From Acrocarpospora macrocephala (GTDB lineage Bacteria > Actinomycetota > Actinomycetes > Streptosporangiales > Streptosporangiaceae), in assembly GCF_009687865.1 (NCBI RefSeq), contig NZ_BLAE01000047.1, forward strand, positions 29,771-93,770: a stretch of 64,000 bases of DNA, in the 5' to 3' direction. The position numbers and the translations under genes are program-made. The notes beneath the pieces were generated by a model. That model was not told the DNA's origin, made no database searches, and saw only the letters and a program-made list of their open reading frames with translations. Shown in pieces: positions 51,013-61,532 of the stretch. The stretch's first letter is position 1. Each line of letters starts with the position of its first letter.

Positions 51013-51542
51013 GACCGATCACCCTCTGAGAGGATCTCGCGCAGTCTGGTCAGCGCGCGGGCGTTGTGGGATTTGACCGTCCCGACCGTGATCTCGAGCT
51101 CGCGGGCGACCTCGGATTCGGTCAAGTCGAGCAGACGACGCAAGACGACCACGCGCCGTTGCGCGACCGGCAGTCGCGCGAGCGCGCGGACCACCGTGCT
51201 GCGAGCTGTGACGGCGCCCGCGTGGTCGGGGGTCGTCGGGTCAGGCAGGTCACCGGGTGCCGCCAGCAGCTCGCGGCGGGTGCGCCGCCAGCCGTCGATG
51301 CGCAGGTTCACCAGGATGCGGCGCGCGTAGGCCCGGGGGTCGCCGTCGCGCGCTTTGCTCCAGGATCGGTAGGTACGCTCGAAGGTCGCCTGGACCAGAT
51401 CCTGGGCCCGGGCCCTGTCGCCGCACAACAGCTCCGCGGTGTGGAGCAGATACGGGCCGGCGGCATCGACGAATGCGGCGAACTCCTCGTCGCGGTCGCC
51501 GACCACGTCGACGCGGACGAGCGCGACAGCGTCACGGTCCAC
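51009..51542 (-). CDS. SigE-family ECF RNA polymerase sigma factor
   Basis: The 177-residue sigma-70-type protein has region 2 (FAAFVDAAGPYLLHTAELLCGDRARAQDLVQATFERTYRSW) and region 4 (LPVAQRRVVVLRRLLDLTESEVARELEITVGTVKSHNARALTRLR). The short interdomain linker is typical of ECF factors. The GTG at 51542 has GAGGAG upstream. It is the first gene of a two-gene operon with the membrane protein that probably controls it. Targets unknown. Confidence 0.9.
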   Translation of the reverse strand: MDRDAVALVRVDVVGDRDEEFAAFVDAAGPYLLHTAELLCGDRARAQDLVQATFERTYRSWSKARDGDPRAYARRILVNLRIDGWRRTRRELLAAPGDLPDPTTPDHAGAVTARSTVVRALARLPVAQRRVVVLRRLLDLTESEVARELEITVGTVKSHNARALTRLREILSEGDRS

Positions 51543-51781
51543 CCGAGCTCCTCACCCTCAGCCATGGGGAGGCAAACCGGCTCCGGATTCATGCCCGTCT
51601 CCTTCGGTCTCCCACTCCTCACCACGCAGCAGAGGACCGAATCGTTGTCACAACGTTCGGTGTCCGGCTTGGAAGCGATGTCAGGCGAGCGGGGCTGAGA
51701 GAGGCGACCTTCATGAGCGGGTGGCTCACCCGCGACCCAGCCGTTGGCCAGCCCTCAAAGCCCGTGGCGACCATAGCCACA

Positions 51782-53359
51782 TCAGGGGCGGATGGTGATG
51801 GTCTGTGATGACCGTGCCCGAGGTGAGCCGTTGCAGTGCGCGGTGGTTCCGGTGAACACCAGGGCGGTGGAGCAGTTCTCGTTGTCCGTGACGGTGACGG
51901 TCGCGGTGAACTTGCCGGGCCGCCGGTAGGTGTGGGCGGGGGTGGGGCCGCCGTCGTGCAGGGTGGTGCCGTCGCCGAAGTCCCAGTCGAACCGGGCGAT
52001 GTGGCCGTCGGGATCGGAGGCGGCCGAGGCGTCGAACCGCGTGGCGTGCCCGGCGGGCCGCGCCTGGAGGGTGAACACGGCGGTGGGGCCCTGGTTGGGC
52101 TGGACGGCGAGGGACTGGAACATGGAGATGGTGCCGCCGGTGGACATTGGCGGGCCGGTCTGGTTGAGGCGGCCGTCGGTGGCTATGGCGAAGGTGAACA
52201 GCAGGCTGGGGTCGCCGTTGCCCGACGATACAAGCAGGTGCCGCCCGTCCGGGGTGGTGTCGACGCCGACCGGGAACATCCCGGCTGGGAACGGCGAGCC
52301 GGGGACCTCGGTGAGGGTGCCGTCGTTGTTGATCGTGTACGCCGACAGCCCGCCGGGGTTGGGGCCGTTGCCGGAGCCGGCGACGAACAGGTGCCTGCCG
52401 TCGGGTGTGATCACGGCGCCTTCGGCGAAGAGCGCGGCATCGTACGGGCTGCCGGGTAGCGGGCTTAGCTCCCCGTGGCGGCCCACTCGGAACCCGTCGA
52501 CCACGGAGTCGAAGGTCGTGGCGATGTAGGCGAACCGTCCGTCCGGGGTGAAGACGATCTGGGCACCGGAGGGGTTGGTCTGCACTGGGCGGCCGACCAA
52601 CTTCAGTGCGGCGTTCGGTCCGATGGCGAACCGAACAATGACATCGGGCTCCCGCGGACCGGGGCTGTCGGGCTCTCCATGCGCGATATAGAGGAAACGG
52701 CCGTCCGGGCTCACGGCCAGGCCCTGCGGCAAGGGGAAACCGGTTGGGACCGGGTCGCCCGCCGGCCGCGGCGTCCCGTCGTCGTTGACGGTGAATGCCG
52801 AGACCGTGCCGGACTGGTTGGCGGCGAAGAGCGAACTGCCGTCGGGGGCGATCGCCAAGCCGAAGGCATCTCCGGTCGGAGCCGCCCCGAGCAACCTCAG
52901 CTCACCGCGAGAGCTGACCCGGTACGCCGCGACCGTGTTATTCCCCCGATTCAATACATACGCGGTACGGCCATCCGGCGCGAACAACACGCTCGCGGGA
53001 CTCGTGCCGCCACCGGTCGTGACCAGGTCACCGAGACGCCGCGGACGACCGTCCCGGCCCACCGTGAAGGTGGCGATGTCCTCCGACTGGGCGTGGGTCA
53101 CATACACCAGGCGGCCCGCTGAGTCACCAGCCGCGTCATCGGCCCTTGTGGCCGCCTCGGCCCCGCGCGGAGTCTCCCCCGCGGCGGGTGCGCCAGCCAT
53201 GATGACCAGCACGCCTGCGACAATCAGCACCACCAGTCGAGCCCGCCACACAGCAACCTCGCTCTTCCGAGCGATCAGCAGCGTGTGGAAGACCAGGATC
53301 GCCGCGGCGCGTCTGACGCGCCCTAGCGCTGATCGTGGGAGTACGGGTAAGGGGGTCAC
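51782..53359 (-). CDS. Secreted beta-propeller protein with PKD domain
   Basis: The 525-residue protein has an N-terminal hydrophobic export segment (LVVLIVAGVLVIMAGAPAAG), then seven-bladed propeller repeats of the lactonase/YVTN kind (SVLFAPDGRTAYVLNRGNNTVAAYRV, LAVSPDGRFLYIAHG, VITPDGRHLFVAGSG). A PKD domain near the C-terminus (FDASAASDPDGHIARFDWDFGDG) closes it. Probably a surface binding or scaffold protein; lactonase activity cannot be assumed. The start is uncertain: a GTG at 53251 gives a more usual signal peptide than 53359. Confidence 0.82.
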   Translation of the reverse strand: MTPLPVLPRSALGRVRRAAAILVFHTLLIARKSEVAVWRARLVVLIVAGVLVIMAGAPAAGETPRGAEAATRADDAAGDSAGRLVYVTHAQSEDIATFTVGRDGRPRRLGDLVTTGGGTSPASVLFAPDGRTAYVLNRGNNTVAAYRVSSRGELRLLGAAPTGDAFGLAIAPDGSSLFAANQSGTVSAFTVNDDGTPRPAGDPVPTGFPLPQGLAVSPDGRFLYIAHGEPDSPGPREPDVIVRFAIGPNAALKLVGRPVQTNPSGAQIVFTPDGRFAYIATTFDSVVDGFRVGRHGELSPLPGSPYDAALFAEGAVITPDGRHLFVAGSGNGPNPGGLSAYTINNDGTLTEVPGSPFPAGMFPVGVDTTPDGRHLLVSSGNGDPSLLFTFAIATDGRLNQTGPPMSTGGTISMFQSLAVQPNQGPTAVFTLQARPAGHATRFDASAASDPDGHIARFDWDFGDGTTLHDGGPTPAHTYRRPGKFTATVTVTDNENCSTALVFTGTTAHCNGSPRARSSQTITIRP

Positions 53360-53740
53360 GGGTGTGTCTTCCTTCCATGACTCCGGCGGAGGGAGGGCCT
53401 GCCATAAGCGCCGGTGGTGGACGTGATAGCCCTAGACAGGATCACCGGACTGTGGTCCAGCCCGATAGATCATTCCGATTGATCCGTAGGCTGCCTACTC
53501 ACACATTTCCGATCACGTCGGCTGGAGACCATCTTCGGTGGCCCGATTTCCGCCGAGGGCCTGACCTACGCCCTGCTGCACCGCCTGGTCGATCTACCGC
53601 GGCCGCGGTGCCTGCGGCGACGGCCGGCGTGCCCGCTGATTCTTGGTGATCTTGGATCCAGCAAGATCGCCGCACGCGAGCACCATACGAGCACACCAGA
53701 GATCGAAAACGCCGCAGACAGGCGAATAAGGCTAGGGGGT
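53360..53740. other. Gene-free stretch
   Basis: About 380 bp between the propeller gene and the tRNA-Lys terminator hold no convincing gene. A fragment reading LETIFGGPISAEGLTYALLHRLVDL (about 53521-53595, plus strand) might be a protein remnant, but it has no start and soon runs off frame. Confidence 0.35.
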
Positions 53741-53780
53741 AAACAAAGAAACCCCAGATCACAACGTGTGAACCAGGGTT
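53741..53780 (-). terminator. Terminator after tRNA-Lys
   Basis: On the minus strand, AACCC and GGGTT flank an inner TTCACA/TGTGAT stem (53751-53780), followed by the T-rich run TTTCTTTGTTT. It lies directly 3' of the tRNA. Confidence 0.65.
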
Positions 53781-53786
53781 CCTTCT

Positions 53787-53863
53787 TGGTGCGCCGCCAG
53801 GGACTCGAACCCCGGACCCGCTGATTAAGAGTCAGCTGCTCTAACCAACTGAGCTAGCGGCGC
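53787..53863 (-). tRNA. tRNA-Lys (CTT)
   Basis: A minus-strand cloverleaf: acceptor GCGCCGC pairs with GCGGCGC, D arm AGCTCAGTTGGTTAGAGCA, anticodon stem-loop CTGACTCTTAATCAG with anticodon CTT, and T arm GTTCGAGTCC. ACC/CCA end is encoded (53787-53790 in reverse). Confidence 0.96.
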
Positions 53864-53949
53864 TAGAGCTCTTCAAGATTACCGCACTGCGTGGGGCGGT
53901 CGAAACGGGTTAAAGTAGAACAACATTCGGTCCGGGTGAAGGAGCTGGG

Positions 53950-54791
<842 letters not shown>

Positions 54792-54792
<1 letters not shown>

Positions 54793-56150
54793 TGCTCGAC
54801 CGCCATGTGGGGTTCGTCGGGGCGTTGCGGGAGGCGGGGGTTCCGGTTTCGCTGGCTGAGGGGCTGGATGCGGCGAATGCCCTCATGGTCATCGATCTGA
54901 TGGATCGGGAGAGCTTGCGGGAGGCGTACGCGGCGACGTTGATCAAGCGGCCGGTGCATCGGCCGGGGTTTGATGTGTTGTTTGATCTGTGGTTTCCGCC
55001 GGTTATGTCTGGTGGGAGTGCTCCGGAGCGTGTGGAATACGAGGAGAATACGCCGGTTGAGGAGTTGCGGGGGATTCTGCAGAGGTTGTTGATGGGGAAT
55101 CCGGATGATCCGGCGTTTCGGGAATTCGTGCGGGAGATGGTTGGCCGGTTTGGGCGGGTTGCGGCTGGGCCGGGGCGGCAGTCGTGGTTCTCGTATTCGG
55201 TGTTGCGGGCGCTTTCGCCGGAGACGTTGGTTGCCCGGATGCTGAATCAGATGCTGAGTGAGCGTGGCGGGCTCCCGGAGAAGCTGGCACGTCAGGAAAT
55301 ATCGTCAAATATTCGGAAATTTGAGGAAGCGGTGGCTTCCGAGGTGCGGCGGCGGATCGCGGAGGATTCGGGGATCGAACGGATCGCTCGATCTGCCGTT
55401 AAACCGGCTATCGATCGGCTTGACTTTCTTCGGGTGACGAAGGCGGAGCTCGCTCAGCTCCGTCGCGAGGTGTACCCGCTCGCCCGGCGGCTGGCCAGCA
55501 GGCTGACCATCAAGAACAAGCACGGTCATCGAGGACGCCTCGACTTCCGCCGTACCGTACGGGCCTCGCTGTCGACCGGCGGCGTCCCTCTGACGACGCA
55601 TCTACGCCCAAAGCGCCCGCACAAGCCGGAACTCATCATCCTCTGCGACGCGAGTGACTCGGTGTCCAGCTTCTCCCAGTTCACCCTCTTGCTGACCTTC
55701 GCCCTCCGCGAGCAGTTCACGAAGGTACGGGCGTTCGCCTTTGTGGACACCGTCGACGAGATCACCAAATACTTCGCCCCTGGCGCGGACGTCCTCGACG
55801 CGATCACCCGTATGACCAAGGAAGCCGACATAACCCGATTCGGCCGCACCAACTACGGCAACGTCTTCACCCGCTTCGCCGACCGGTACGGCGACGCGAT
55901 TGGCCCCAAGACCTCCCTCCTCATCCTTGGCGACGCCCGCTCCAACTACCAACCCCCGGCCCTGGACACCCTCAAGCACCTGGTCTCCCAAGCCAGACAC
56001 GCTTACTGGCTCAACCCAGAACCCCGCCCCCAATGGGACACCGGCGACTCGATCGCCACCAGCTACAGCACCATCATCCCCATGCACGAATGCCGAAATA
56101 TCACCCAACTGGCGGCCTTCATCGAAAACACGGATGTGGGCGCCCGCTGA
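54792..56150 (+). CDS. CoxE-like VWA-domain protein
   Basis: The 452-residue protein begins with a helical region (HVGFVGALREAGVPVSLAEGLDAANAL) and ends with a VWA-like domain (about 275-440; ELIILCDASDSVSSFSQFTLLL gives a D-x-S-x-S metal site, and ADITRFGRTNYGNVF the Thr step). CoxE/VWA proteins act with MoxR ATPases in metal insertion or enzyme activation. The ATG overlaps the MoxR stop. Codon use changes sharply inside the gene at about 55,480: the first two-thirds use G/T-ending codons, the last third C-ending ones. Confidence 0.86.
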
Positions 56151-56344
56151 ACGCCGTTTGAGCGGATGAAGTCGGTGCTGTGCGGCTGACCTCAAATCCG
56201 GCAAAACCCGACCTACGCCTGATCGATGGTGAGCATGAGGCCACGCACGTCCGTGCTCCTGGCGAGGACACATCCTCCTCGGAGCCGCCTCCCCAAGCGC
56301 GGCGCCGCGCGACGGCACGATCCGGCCAAGACTGCCCGCCCGCG

Positions 56345-57130
56345 TCAGGTCACCCGGGTGACCGGCATTCTGGGGACCACCCTGGCCGCCGTACGGGCAA
56401 GAAGTTCGACCTGTTCCGCGGTGAGTTCCATGACGACCTCGGAACGGATCAGGCCCGCGATCTTGCGTGGGTAGGCGACCGTCAGTCCCTCGCCTTGGAC
56501 GATCCCGCCCCGGCCTTCGATCCGGCCGCCGTGGAGGGCCAGCACCGGGGTGATGGACAGCTCGATGCCCGTTTCCTTGGTCAGGAGCTGGGCTAGGGCG
56601 GTTCCGGCGGAGATCAGGCCCTTCGCGACGGTCGTTCCGTACTTCTCGTCGAAGAAAAGGCGGCCGCCGTAGCGGGCCACGACCGTGTCGGGGCCCCAGG
56701 CTTCGTTGTCGATGAGCCAGAGGCCGCCGGGGCCGATGACCAGGTGGTCGATGGAGGCCTGGCCGGGGACGGCGCGGCCGTCCATGACGCGGTAGCCGTA
56801 CCGGCTGAGGCTGAAGCGGAGGAGGCGGCCGGTACGGACTTCGCCGCGGCGTTTGCCGCGCCAGACGGCGGTGCGCTCGTGGGCGCGCCAGGCGATCAGG
56901 AGGTCGGTGCCGCCGGCTGCGACGCCGGCGAGCAAGCCGACGAAGAGGGGGTTGGACCAGCCGAAGCGGACGGCCATGAGGTTGCCGGCCAGGATGCCTG
57001 CTGCCGCGATGGCCGCTCGGACACGGAGCCGGTTCTTGCGGCCGGCCATCCAGAACGTCAGATAGAGGTTCTGGGGGGAAGAGCCGGTGAACTTCTCATC
57101 GCGCGGGACATAAATGGACCCACTTGCCAC
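56345..57130 (-). CDS. NERD-domain membrane protein
   Basis: The 261-residue protein has two close hydrophobic helices (IAAAGILAGNLMAV and LFVGLLAGVAAGGTDLLIAW, about 40-80) followed by a NERD nuclease-related domain (VPGQASIDHLVIGPGGLWLIDNEAWGPD; the Asp-x-Val strand and a Glu are kept). The Q-x-K of active nucleases is less clear (DEKYGTTVAKG). The GTG at 57130 follows GGGGAG by 6 nt; a TTG at 57199 would add 23 residues. Role unknown, possibly DNA processing at the membrane. Confidence 0.75.
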   Translation of the reverse strand: MASGSIYVPRDEKFTGSSPQNLYLTFWMAGRKNRLRVRAAIAAAGILAGNLMAVRFGWSNPLFVGLLAGVAAGGTDLLIAWRAHERTAVWRGKRRGEVRTGRLLRFSLSRYGYRVMDGRAVPGQASIDHLVIGPGGLWLIDNEAWGPDTVVARYGGRLFFDEKYGTTVAKGLISAGTALAQLLTKETGIELSITPVLALHGGRIEGRGGIVQGEGLTVAYPRKIAGLIRSEVVMELTAEQVELLARTAARVVPRMPVTRVT

Positions 57131-57284
57131 CCTGTGCTCCCCGAAAATTAGGTCTGCTTTACCTAAGTTGTACCCAATTGGGAGCTCCAAGTCTCGCAAG
57201 GTGATGTAATTAACACACTCCCGCTATCTCGGATCGGTTTTAGCGCCAACATGGGATCTACCGGCGCCAAGTCCGTCCTTCTTG

Positions 57285-57301
57285 ACCGACCAGTCGGTAT
57301 G
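57285..57301. promoter_or_regulatory. TetR operator upstream of its own gene
   Basis: ACCGACCAGTCGGTATG contains the 14-bp palindrome ACCGAC-CA-GTCGGT. It overlaps a TTGACC -35 element (57282-57287) for the tetR gene. The same 17 bases with one change recur at 62608-62624. Confidence 0.7.
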
Positions 57302-57327
57302 CTGGTCTACGGCTAAGGAGGTCACAG

Positions 57328-57936
57328 ATGGCGCGTACGGTGTCGGCCGCCGAGGAACCGGTCAGGCAGCGACTGCTCACCGTGGCGACCCGGCTGTTCG
57401 CCGAGCGGGGTTTCGAGGGCACGTCGGTTCAGGAGATCGTCGCGGCGGCCGGGGTCACCAAAGGCGCCATGTATCACTATTTCGACTCCAAGGATGATCT
57501 GCTCCACGAGATCTACGGCAAGGTGCTGCGGATGCAGATGGAGCGCCTGAACATGTTCGCGGACGGTGACAGCCCGATCGAGGAGCGACTGCACGCCGCG
57601 GCGCAGGACGTGGTGGTCACCACGGTCGAGAACCTGGACGACTCGAAGATCTTCTTCCAGTCGAACCATCAGCTGGCCCCGGCGACCAGCAAGCTCGTCC
57701 GAGCCGAACGCCGCCGCTACCACGAACGTTTCCGCGACCTGGTCGTCGAAGGGCAGAGTAACGGGACATTCCGTGCGGACATCCCGGCCGAGATGGCGGT
57801 CGACTTCTTCTTCGGCTCAGTCCACCATCTGGGCACCTGGTATCACCCCGAGGGAACCCTCTCCGGCCAGGACGTCGGCCGCTACTTCGCCGACCTCCTG
57901 CTCGCGTCATTGCGGCCAGACTCCAAATCCGAGTGA
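57328..57936 (+). CDS. TetR-family regulator of the acyl-CoA dehydrogenase operon
   Basis: The 202-residue protein has a TetR N-terminal HTH (LLTVATRLFAERGFEGTSVQEIVAAAGVTKGAMYHYFDSKDDLLHEIY) and a ligand-binding core rich in aromatic residues (IFFQSNHQLAP, FFFGSVHHLGTWYHPEG), like acyl-CoA-responsive regulators. AAGGAGG precedes the ATG. It converges with the acyl-CoA dehydrogenase operon. Near-identical operators lie before its own gene and before that operon, so it probably represses both until a fatty acyl or related CoA ester binds. Confidence 0.9.
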   Translation: MARTVSAAEEPVRQRLLTVATRLFAERGFEGTSVQEIVAAAGVTKGAMYHYFDSKDDLLHEIYGKVLRMQMERLNMFADGDSPIEERLHAAAQDVVVTTVENLDDSKIFFQSNHQLAPATSKLVRAERRRYHERFRDLVVEGQSNGTFRADIPAEMAVDFFFGSVHHLGTWYHPEGTLSGQDVGRYFADLLLASLRPDSKSE

Positions 57937-57982
57937 TAAGGACGTATTCACGACTGGCCGGTCGCAGTGCGGGATCTCCCCC

Positions 57983-59104
57983 TCAGGCGGGCCCAGGCAA
58001 ATCAACCAGGTCCGCCAGTGCCTCTCGGTGGTCACCGGGTGTGCCTAAAGCAATCTCGCTGGTCTTAGCGCGCTTTAGATACAGATGGGCGGGATGCTCC
58101 CATGTCATCCCAATTCCGCCGTGCAACTGCACACATTCCTCAGCCGCATGTACGGCTACTGCCCCACAATGCGCCTGTGCCACGGCCACCGCCACCCGGG
58201 CGGCGTGGGACCATCCGGACGCGAGTTGGTCGGCGGCGTTGCGCGCGGCGGCGCGGGCACCGACGATCTCCAGCCAGAGGTCGGCCAGGCGGTGCTTCAA
58301 TGCCTGGAAGGATCCGACCGGGCGGGCGAACTGCGTGCGTTCCCGCAGGTAGCCAACTGTGCTGGTCAGGCACCATTCGGCGACGCCGAGCTGTTCGGAG
58401 GCCAGCAATCCGGCGCCGAAGGCTAGCGTGTCCTGGAGCGCACTCGGATCAATTGCGATGAACCGCGCGGAAGCCGAGGAGAGTTCCACGGTCGCGATCG
58501 GACGGGTGGTGTCGAGCGAGGTCACCGGCGTCACGGTCACGCCCGGATCGTCGGCGGATACTACGGCGAGCCCGGCTCCCACGGGAACGAGGAGCGTGTC
58601 CGCCATATCCGCACCCGCGACAGCGGCAATCCGCCCACTGATCGTGGAACCCACGACGGCCGCCTCAGGAGCGCCCGAACGATCTATGCTCTCCGAAGCA
58701 TCCCCTCCCACACGCGCGGCGAGGGGCGGTCGATAAGGCGAGGACGCGAAGGGCACCGCGAGAGTTGCCGTGGTCTCCCCCGCCGCGAGTCGTTCCAGCA
58801 GGTCAGCGATGTCAGTCACGTCGGCGGCGGTGAGCAGTGCGCGGGTCGCCAGGACGGCGCTGGTCAGATAGGGAACCGGAGCCACCGTGCGCCCGAGTTC
58901 TTCCAGGACCACGGCCGCTTCCCGCGCCGAAGCCCCGGCGCCACCAAACTCCTCCGGAATCAGCAGCCCGGCCACGCCGATGTCTCTCGCCAGTACCTTC
59001 CACAGCTCCCCGCCATCGGCCGCACCCGGGGTCGCTTTGTCGGTGAGCAGCTCTCGGACCGCGGCCCGCAACTGTTCCTCGATCTCGGTGTACAGCAAGG
59101 TCAT
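57983..59104 (-). CDS. Acyl-CoA dehydrogenase 1
   Basis: The 373-residue protein is an acyl-CoA dehydrogenase-family flavoenzyme: a helical N-terminus (TEIEEQLRAAVRELLTD), IPEEFGGAGASAREAAVVLEELGR in the middle, and the C-terminal RTQFARPVGSFQALKHRLAD with QLHGGIGMTWEHPAHLYLKRA. The usual LTEP-like FAD block is weakened (TATLAVPF), so it may be the less active half of a heteromeric dehydrogenase, as found for steroid/cholesterol side-chain enzymes. Its ATG overlaps the stop of the next gene upstream. Confidence 0.86.
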   Translation of the reverse strand: MTLLYTEIEEQLRAAVRELLTDKATPGAADGGELWKVLARDIGVAGLLIPEEFGGAGASAREAAVVLEELGRTVAPVPYLTSAVLATRALLTAADVTDIADLLERLAAGETTATLAVPFASSPYRPPLAARVGGDASESIDRSGAPEAAVVGSTISGRIAAVAGADMADTLLVPVGAGLAVVSADDPGVTVTPVTSLDTTRPIATVELSSASARFIAIDPSALQDTLAFGAGLLASEQLGVAEWCLTSTVGYLRERTQFARPVGSFQALKHRLADLWLEIVGARAAARNAADQLASGWSHAARVAVAVAQAHCGAVAVHAAEECVQLHGGIGMTWEHPAHLYLKRAKTSEIALGTPGDHREALADLVDLPGPA

Positions 59105-60273
59105 CGCGGGAGGTCCTTCCACGGCACGTCCTTGTCGACGCGAGGCTCGGAGGGGAGGCCGAGGACTCGCTCGGCGACGATGTTGCGGAGGATCTCCGAG
59201 GTGCCGCCCTCGATCGAGTTGCCCTTCGCGCGCAGGTAGCGGTATCCGGCGCCGCGGCCGAGGAAGTCGACGCCGTCGGAGCGGCGGAAGCTCCAGTCGT
59301 CGTATTCGAGGCCCTCGTCGCGGAGCAGTTCCACCTCGAAACCGGAAGCTTCCTGGTGCAGCTTGGCGAACAGGAGTTTCATCCCGGAACCCTCCGGTCC
59401 GGGCTGACCCGCCGCTAGTTGTTCCCTCAGCCGGGCACCGGTCAGCCGCGTGATCTCGCCATCGACCCAGAGTTTCAGCAGGCGCTGATGCAGATCGCGG
59501 GTGCGCAGCTCGGGGCGGTCTCGCCAAGTGTCGGCGAGGATGCCGACCATGGTCCGGCGGCTGTTCGGGTTGCCGCCGCCGATGGCCACCCGCTCGTTCA
59601 TCAGCGTCGTCTGGGCGACCCGCCAGCCGTCGCCGACCGGGCCAAGACGCAGGTCGTCGCTGAGCCGCACACCGGTGAGGAAGACTTCGTTGAATTCGGC
59701 TTCGCCGGTGATCTGGCGCAGTGGGCGGACCTCGACGCCGGGGGCGTGCATGTCGCAGATGAAATAGGTGATGCCGCGGTGTTTAGGCACGTCGGGGTCG
59801 GTACGGGCGACCAGGATGCCCCATCGGGACAGATGCGCGCCTGACGTCCAGACCTTCTGGCCGTCCACGACCCATTCGTCGCCGTCCCGGACCGCGCGGG
59901 TGGCCAGCGAGGCGAGATCGGAACCCGCGCCGGGTTCGCTGAACAGCTGGCACCAGACTTCCTCCCCCGTATAGAGCGGGCGCAGGAAGCGTTGTTTCTG
60001 GTGCTCAGTGCCGTACGTCAGGATGGTTGGCGCGGCCATGCCAAGGCCGATCGCGATCCGGCCGGGGTTGTTGTCGGGGGTGCCGCGGAGGAGCTGTTCC
60101 ACCAGTGGTTGCAGGTCGCGGGGCGCATCGAGGCCGCCGAGGCCGACCGGGAAGTACACCCAGGCCAGACCGGCGTCGAAGCGCGCGCGAAGGAACTCCG
60201 TCGAGTCGGTTGTAGCTGGGTCGTGCTCGGCCAGGAAAGCGGCCACCCGTTCCCGTACCGCTGTCGCATCCAC
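59101..60273 (-). CDS. Acyl-CoA dehydrogenase 2
   Basis: The 390-residue protein is an acyl-CoA dehydrogenase with the FAD/substrate block QLFSEPGAGSDLASLATRAVRDG, VWTSGAHLSRWGILVARTDP, and the C-terminal GTSEILRNIVAERVLGLP. The GTG at 60273 has a strong AGGGGAG upstream; an ATG at 60312 is an alternative. The pairing with dehydrogenase 1 (4-bp overlap) is typical of alpha2beta2 heterotetramers acting on bulky acyl-CoAs. Confidence 0.9.
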   Translation of the reverse strand: MDATAVRERVAAFLAEHDPATTDSTEFLRARFDAGLAWVYFPVGLGGLDAPRDLQPLVEQLLRGTPDNNPGRIAIGLGMAAPTILTYGTEHQKQRFLRPLYTGEEVWCQLFSEPGAGSDLASLATRAVRDGDEWVVDGQKVWTSGAHLSRWGILVARTDPDVPKHRGITYFICDMHAPGVEVRPLRQITGEAEFNEVFLTGVRLSDDLRLGPVGDGWRVAQTTLMNERVAIGGGNPNSRRTMVGILADTWRDRPELRTRDLHQRLLKLWVDGEITRLTGARLREQLAAGQPGPEGSGMKLLFAKLHQEASGFEVELLRDEGLEYDDWSFRRSDGVDFLGRGAGYRYLRAKGNSIEGGTSEILRNIVAERVLGLPSEPRVDKDVPWKDLPR

Positions 60274-60320
60274 CTGTTCTCCCCTTCGCAGTGCAATCAA
60301 CCGGGTGGGCATCGGTGCGA

Positions 60321-61532
60321 TTACTGGCTCATGTGCTTCTTCAGTTCGCGGTAGGCCAGTGAACGTTTGTGCACCTCGTCTGGCCCGTCAGCGAAGCGCA
60401 GGCTGCGTGCGCCCGCCCAGAGGGCCGCCAGCGGGAAGTCCTGGCTGACGCCGCCCGCGCCGTGCACCTGGATGGCCTTGTCGAGGATCCACTCCACGGC
60501 GATCGGTGTGGCGATCTTGATGGACTGGATTTCGGCGTGGGCGCCCTGATTGCCGACGGTGTCCATCAGCCAGGCGGTCTTCAGGACCAGAAGGCGGAGC
60601 TGTTCGATCTTCACCCGGGATTCGGCGATCCAGTCCTGGACCACGCCCTGCTGGGCGATGGGCTTTCCGAACGTGGTGCGGCCCAGGGCGCGCTTGCACA
60701 TCATTTCGACGGCGCGTTCGGCCATGCCGATCAGGCGCATGCAGTGGTGGATCCGGCCGGGGCCGAGGCGCGCCTGAGCGATGGCGAAGCCGCCACCCTG
60801 CTCGCCGATCAGGTGGTCGGCCGGAACCCGGACGTCTTCGAAGATCACCTCGGCGTGGCCGCCGTGATCGCTGTCGTTGTAGCCGAAGACGGTCATGCCA
60901 CGCTTGACCGTCAGGCCGGGGGTGTCCCGGGGCACGAGGATCTGGCTCTGCCGACGGTGGGAGGCCGCGTCCGGATCGGTGACGCCCATCACGATAAAGA
61001 TCTTGCAGTTGGGGTTCATCGCCCCGGTGATGAACCATTTGCGGCCATTGATCACATACTCCTCGCCGTCGCGGGCGATGGAGGTGGCGATGTTGGTGGC
61101 GTCGGAGGAGGCGACGTCAGGCTCGGTCATCGCGAAGGCGGAGCGGATCTCGCCGCGGAGCAGTGGTTCCAGGTATTCCTTGCGCTGCCATTCCGTGCCG
61201 AACTGGGCGAGCACTTCCATATTGCCGGTGTCGGGGGCGGCGCAATTGGTGGCGGCCGGGGCGATGGCCGGGGATCGGCCCATGATCTCGGCGAGTGGCG
61301 CATACTGCAGGTTGCTCAGGCCCGCGCCGCCGTGGTCGCCCGGGAGGAACAGGTTCCACAAGCCGCGCCGGCGCGCCTCGTCCTTGAGGTCGTCCAGCAG
61401 CGGCGGAGCGCTCCATCCACTCTCGGCCGCCTGGTGCTCGAACGCGGCTTCGGCCGGGTAGACACATTCGTCCATGAAGGCCGACAGGCGTCCTGCCAGT
61501 TCCGTTGTCGTCTCGTCGTAGCCGAATTCCAT
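60321..61532 (-). CDS. Acyl-CoA dehydrogenase 3
   Basis: The 403-residue protein resembles ACAD10/11-like and FadE-type enzymes: GDHGGAGLSNLQYAPLAEIMGRSP, SAFAMTEPDVASSDATNIATS (FAD), WFITGAMNPNCKIFIVMGVTDP, RTTFGKPIAQQGVVQDWIAESR and QVHGAGGVSQDFPLAALWAGAR. It begins at the overlap with the phosphotransferase gene (TGATG). ACAD10/11-type dehydrogenases work next to such kinases on 4-hydroxy-acyl substrates; the pairing here suggests the same, as an inference. Confidence 0.92.
   Translation of the reverse strand: MEFGYDETTTELAGRLSAFMDECVYPAEAAFEHQAAESGWSAPPLLDDLKDEARRRGLWNLFLPGDHGGAGLSNLQYAPLAEIMGRSPAIAPAATNCAAPDTGNMEVLAQFGTEWQRKEYLEPLLRGEIRSAFAMTEPDVASSDATNIATSIARDGEEYVINGRKWFITGAMNPNCKIFIVMGVTDPDAASHRRQSQILVPRDTPGLTVKRGMTVFGYNDSDHGGHAEVIFEDVRVPADHLIGEQGGGFAIAQARLGPGRIHHCMRLIGMAERAVEMMCKRALGRTTFGKPIAQQGVVQDWIAESRVKIEQLRLLVLKTAWLMDTVGNQGAHAEIQSIKIATPIAVEWILDKAIQVHGAGGVSQDFPLAALWAGARSLRFADGPDEVHKRSLAYRELKKHMSQ

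Noticed and set aside
53499..53762. 87-residue minus-strand frame before tRNA-Lys
   Set aside because: Covers the tRNA terminator, has no Shine-Dalgarno or conserved feature.
53787..53863. tRNA-Lys as an integration site of a mobile element
   Set aside because: No integrase gene and no repeated tRNA 3' end were seen nearby.
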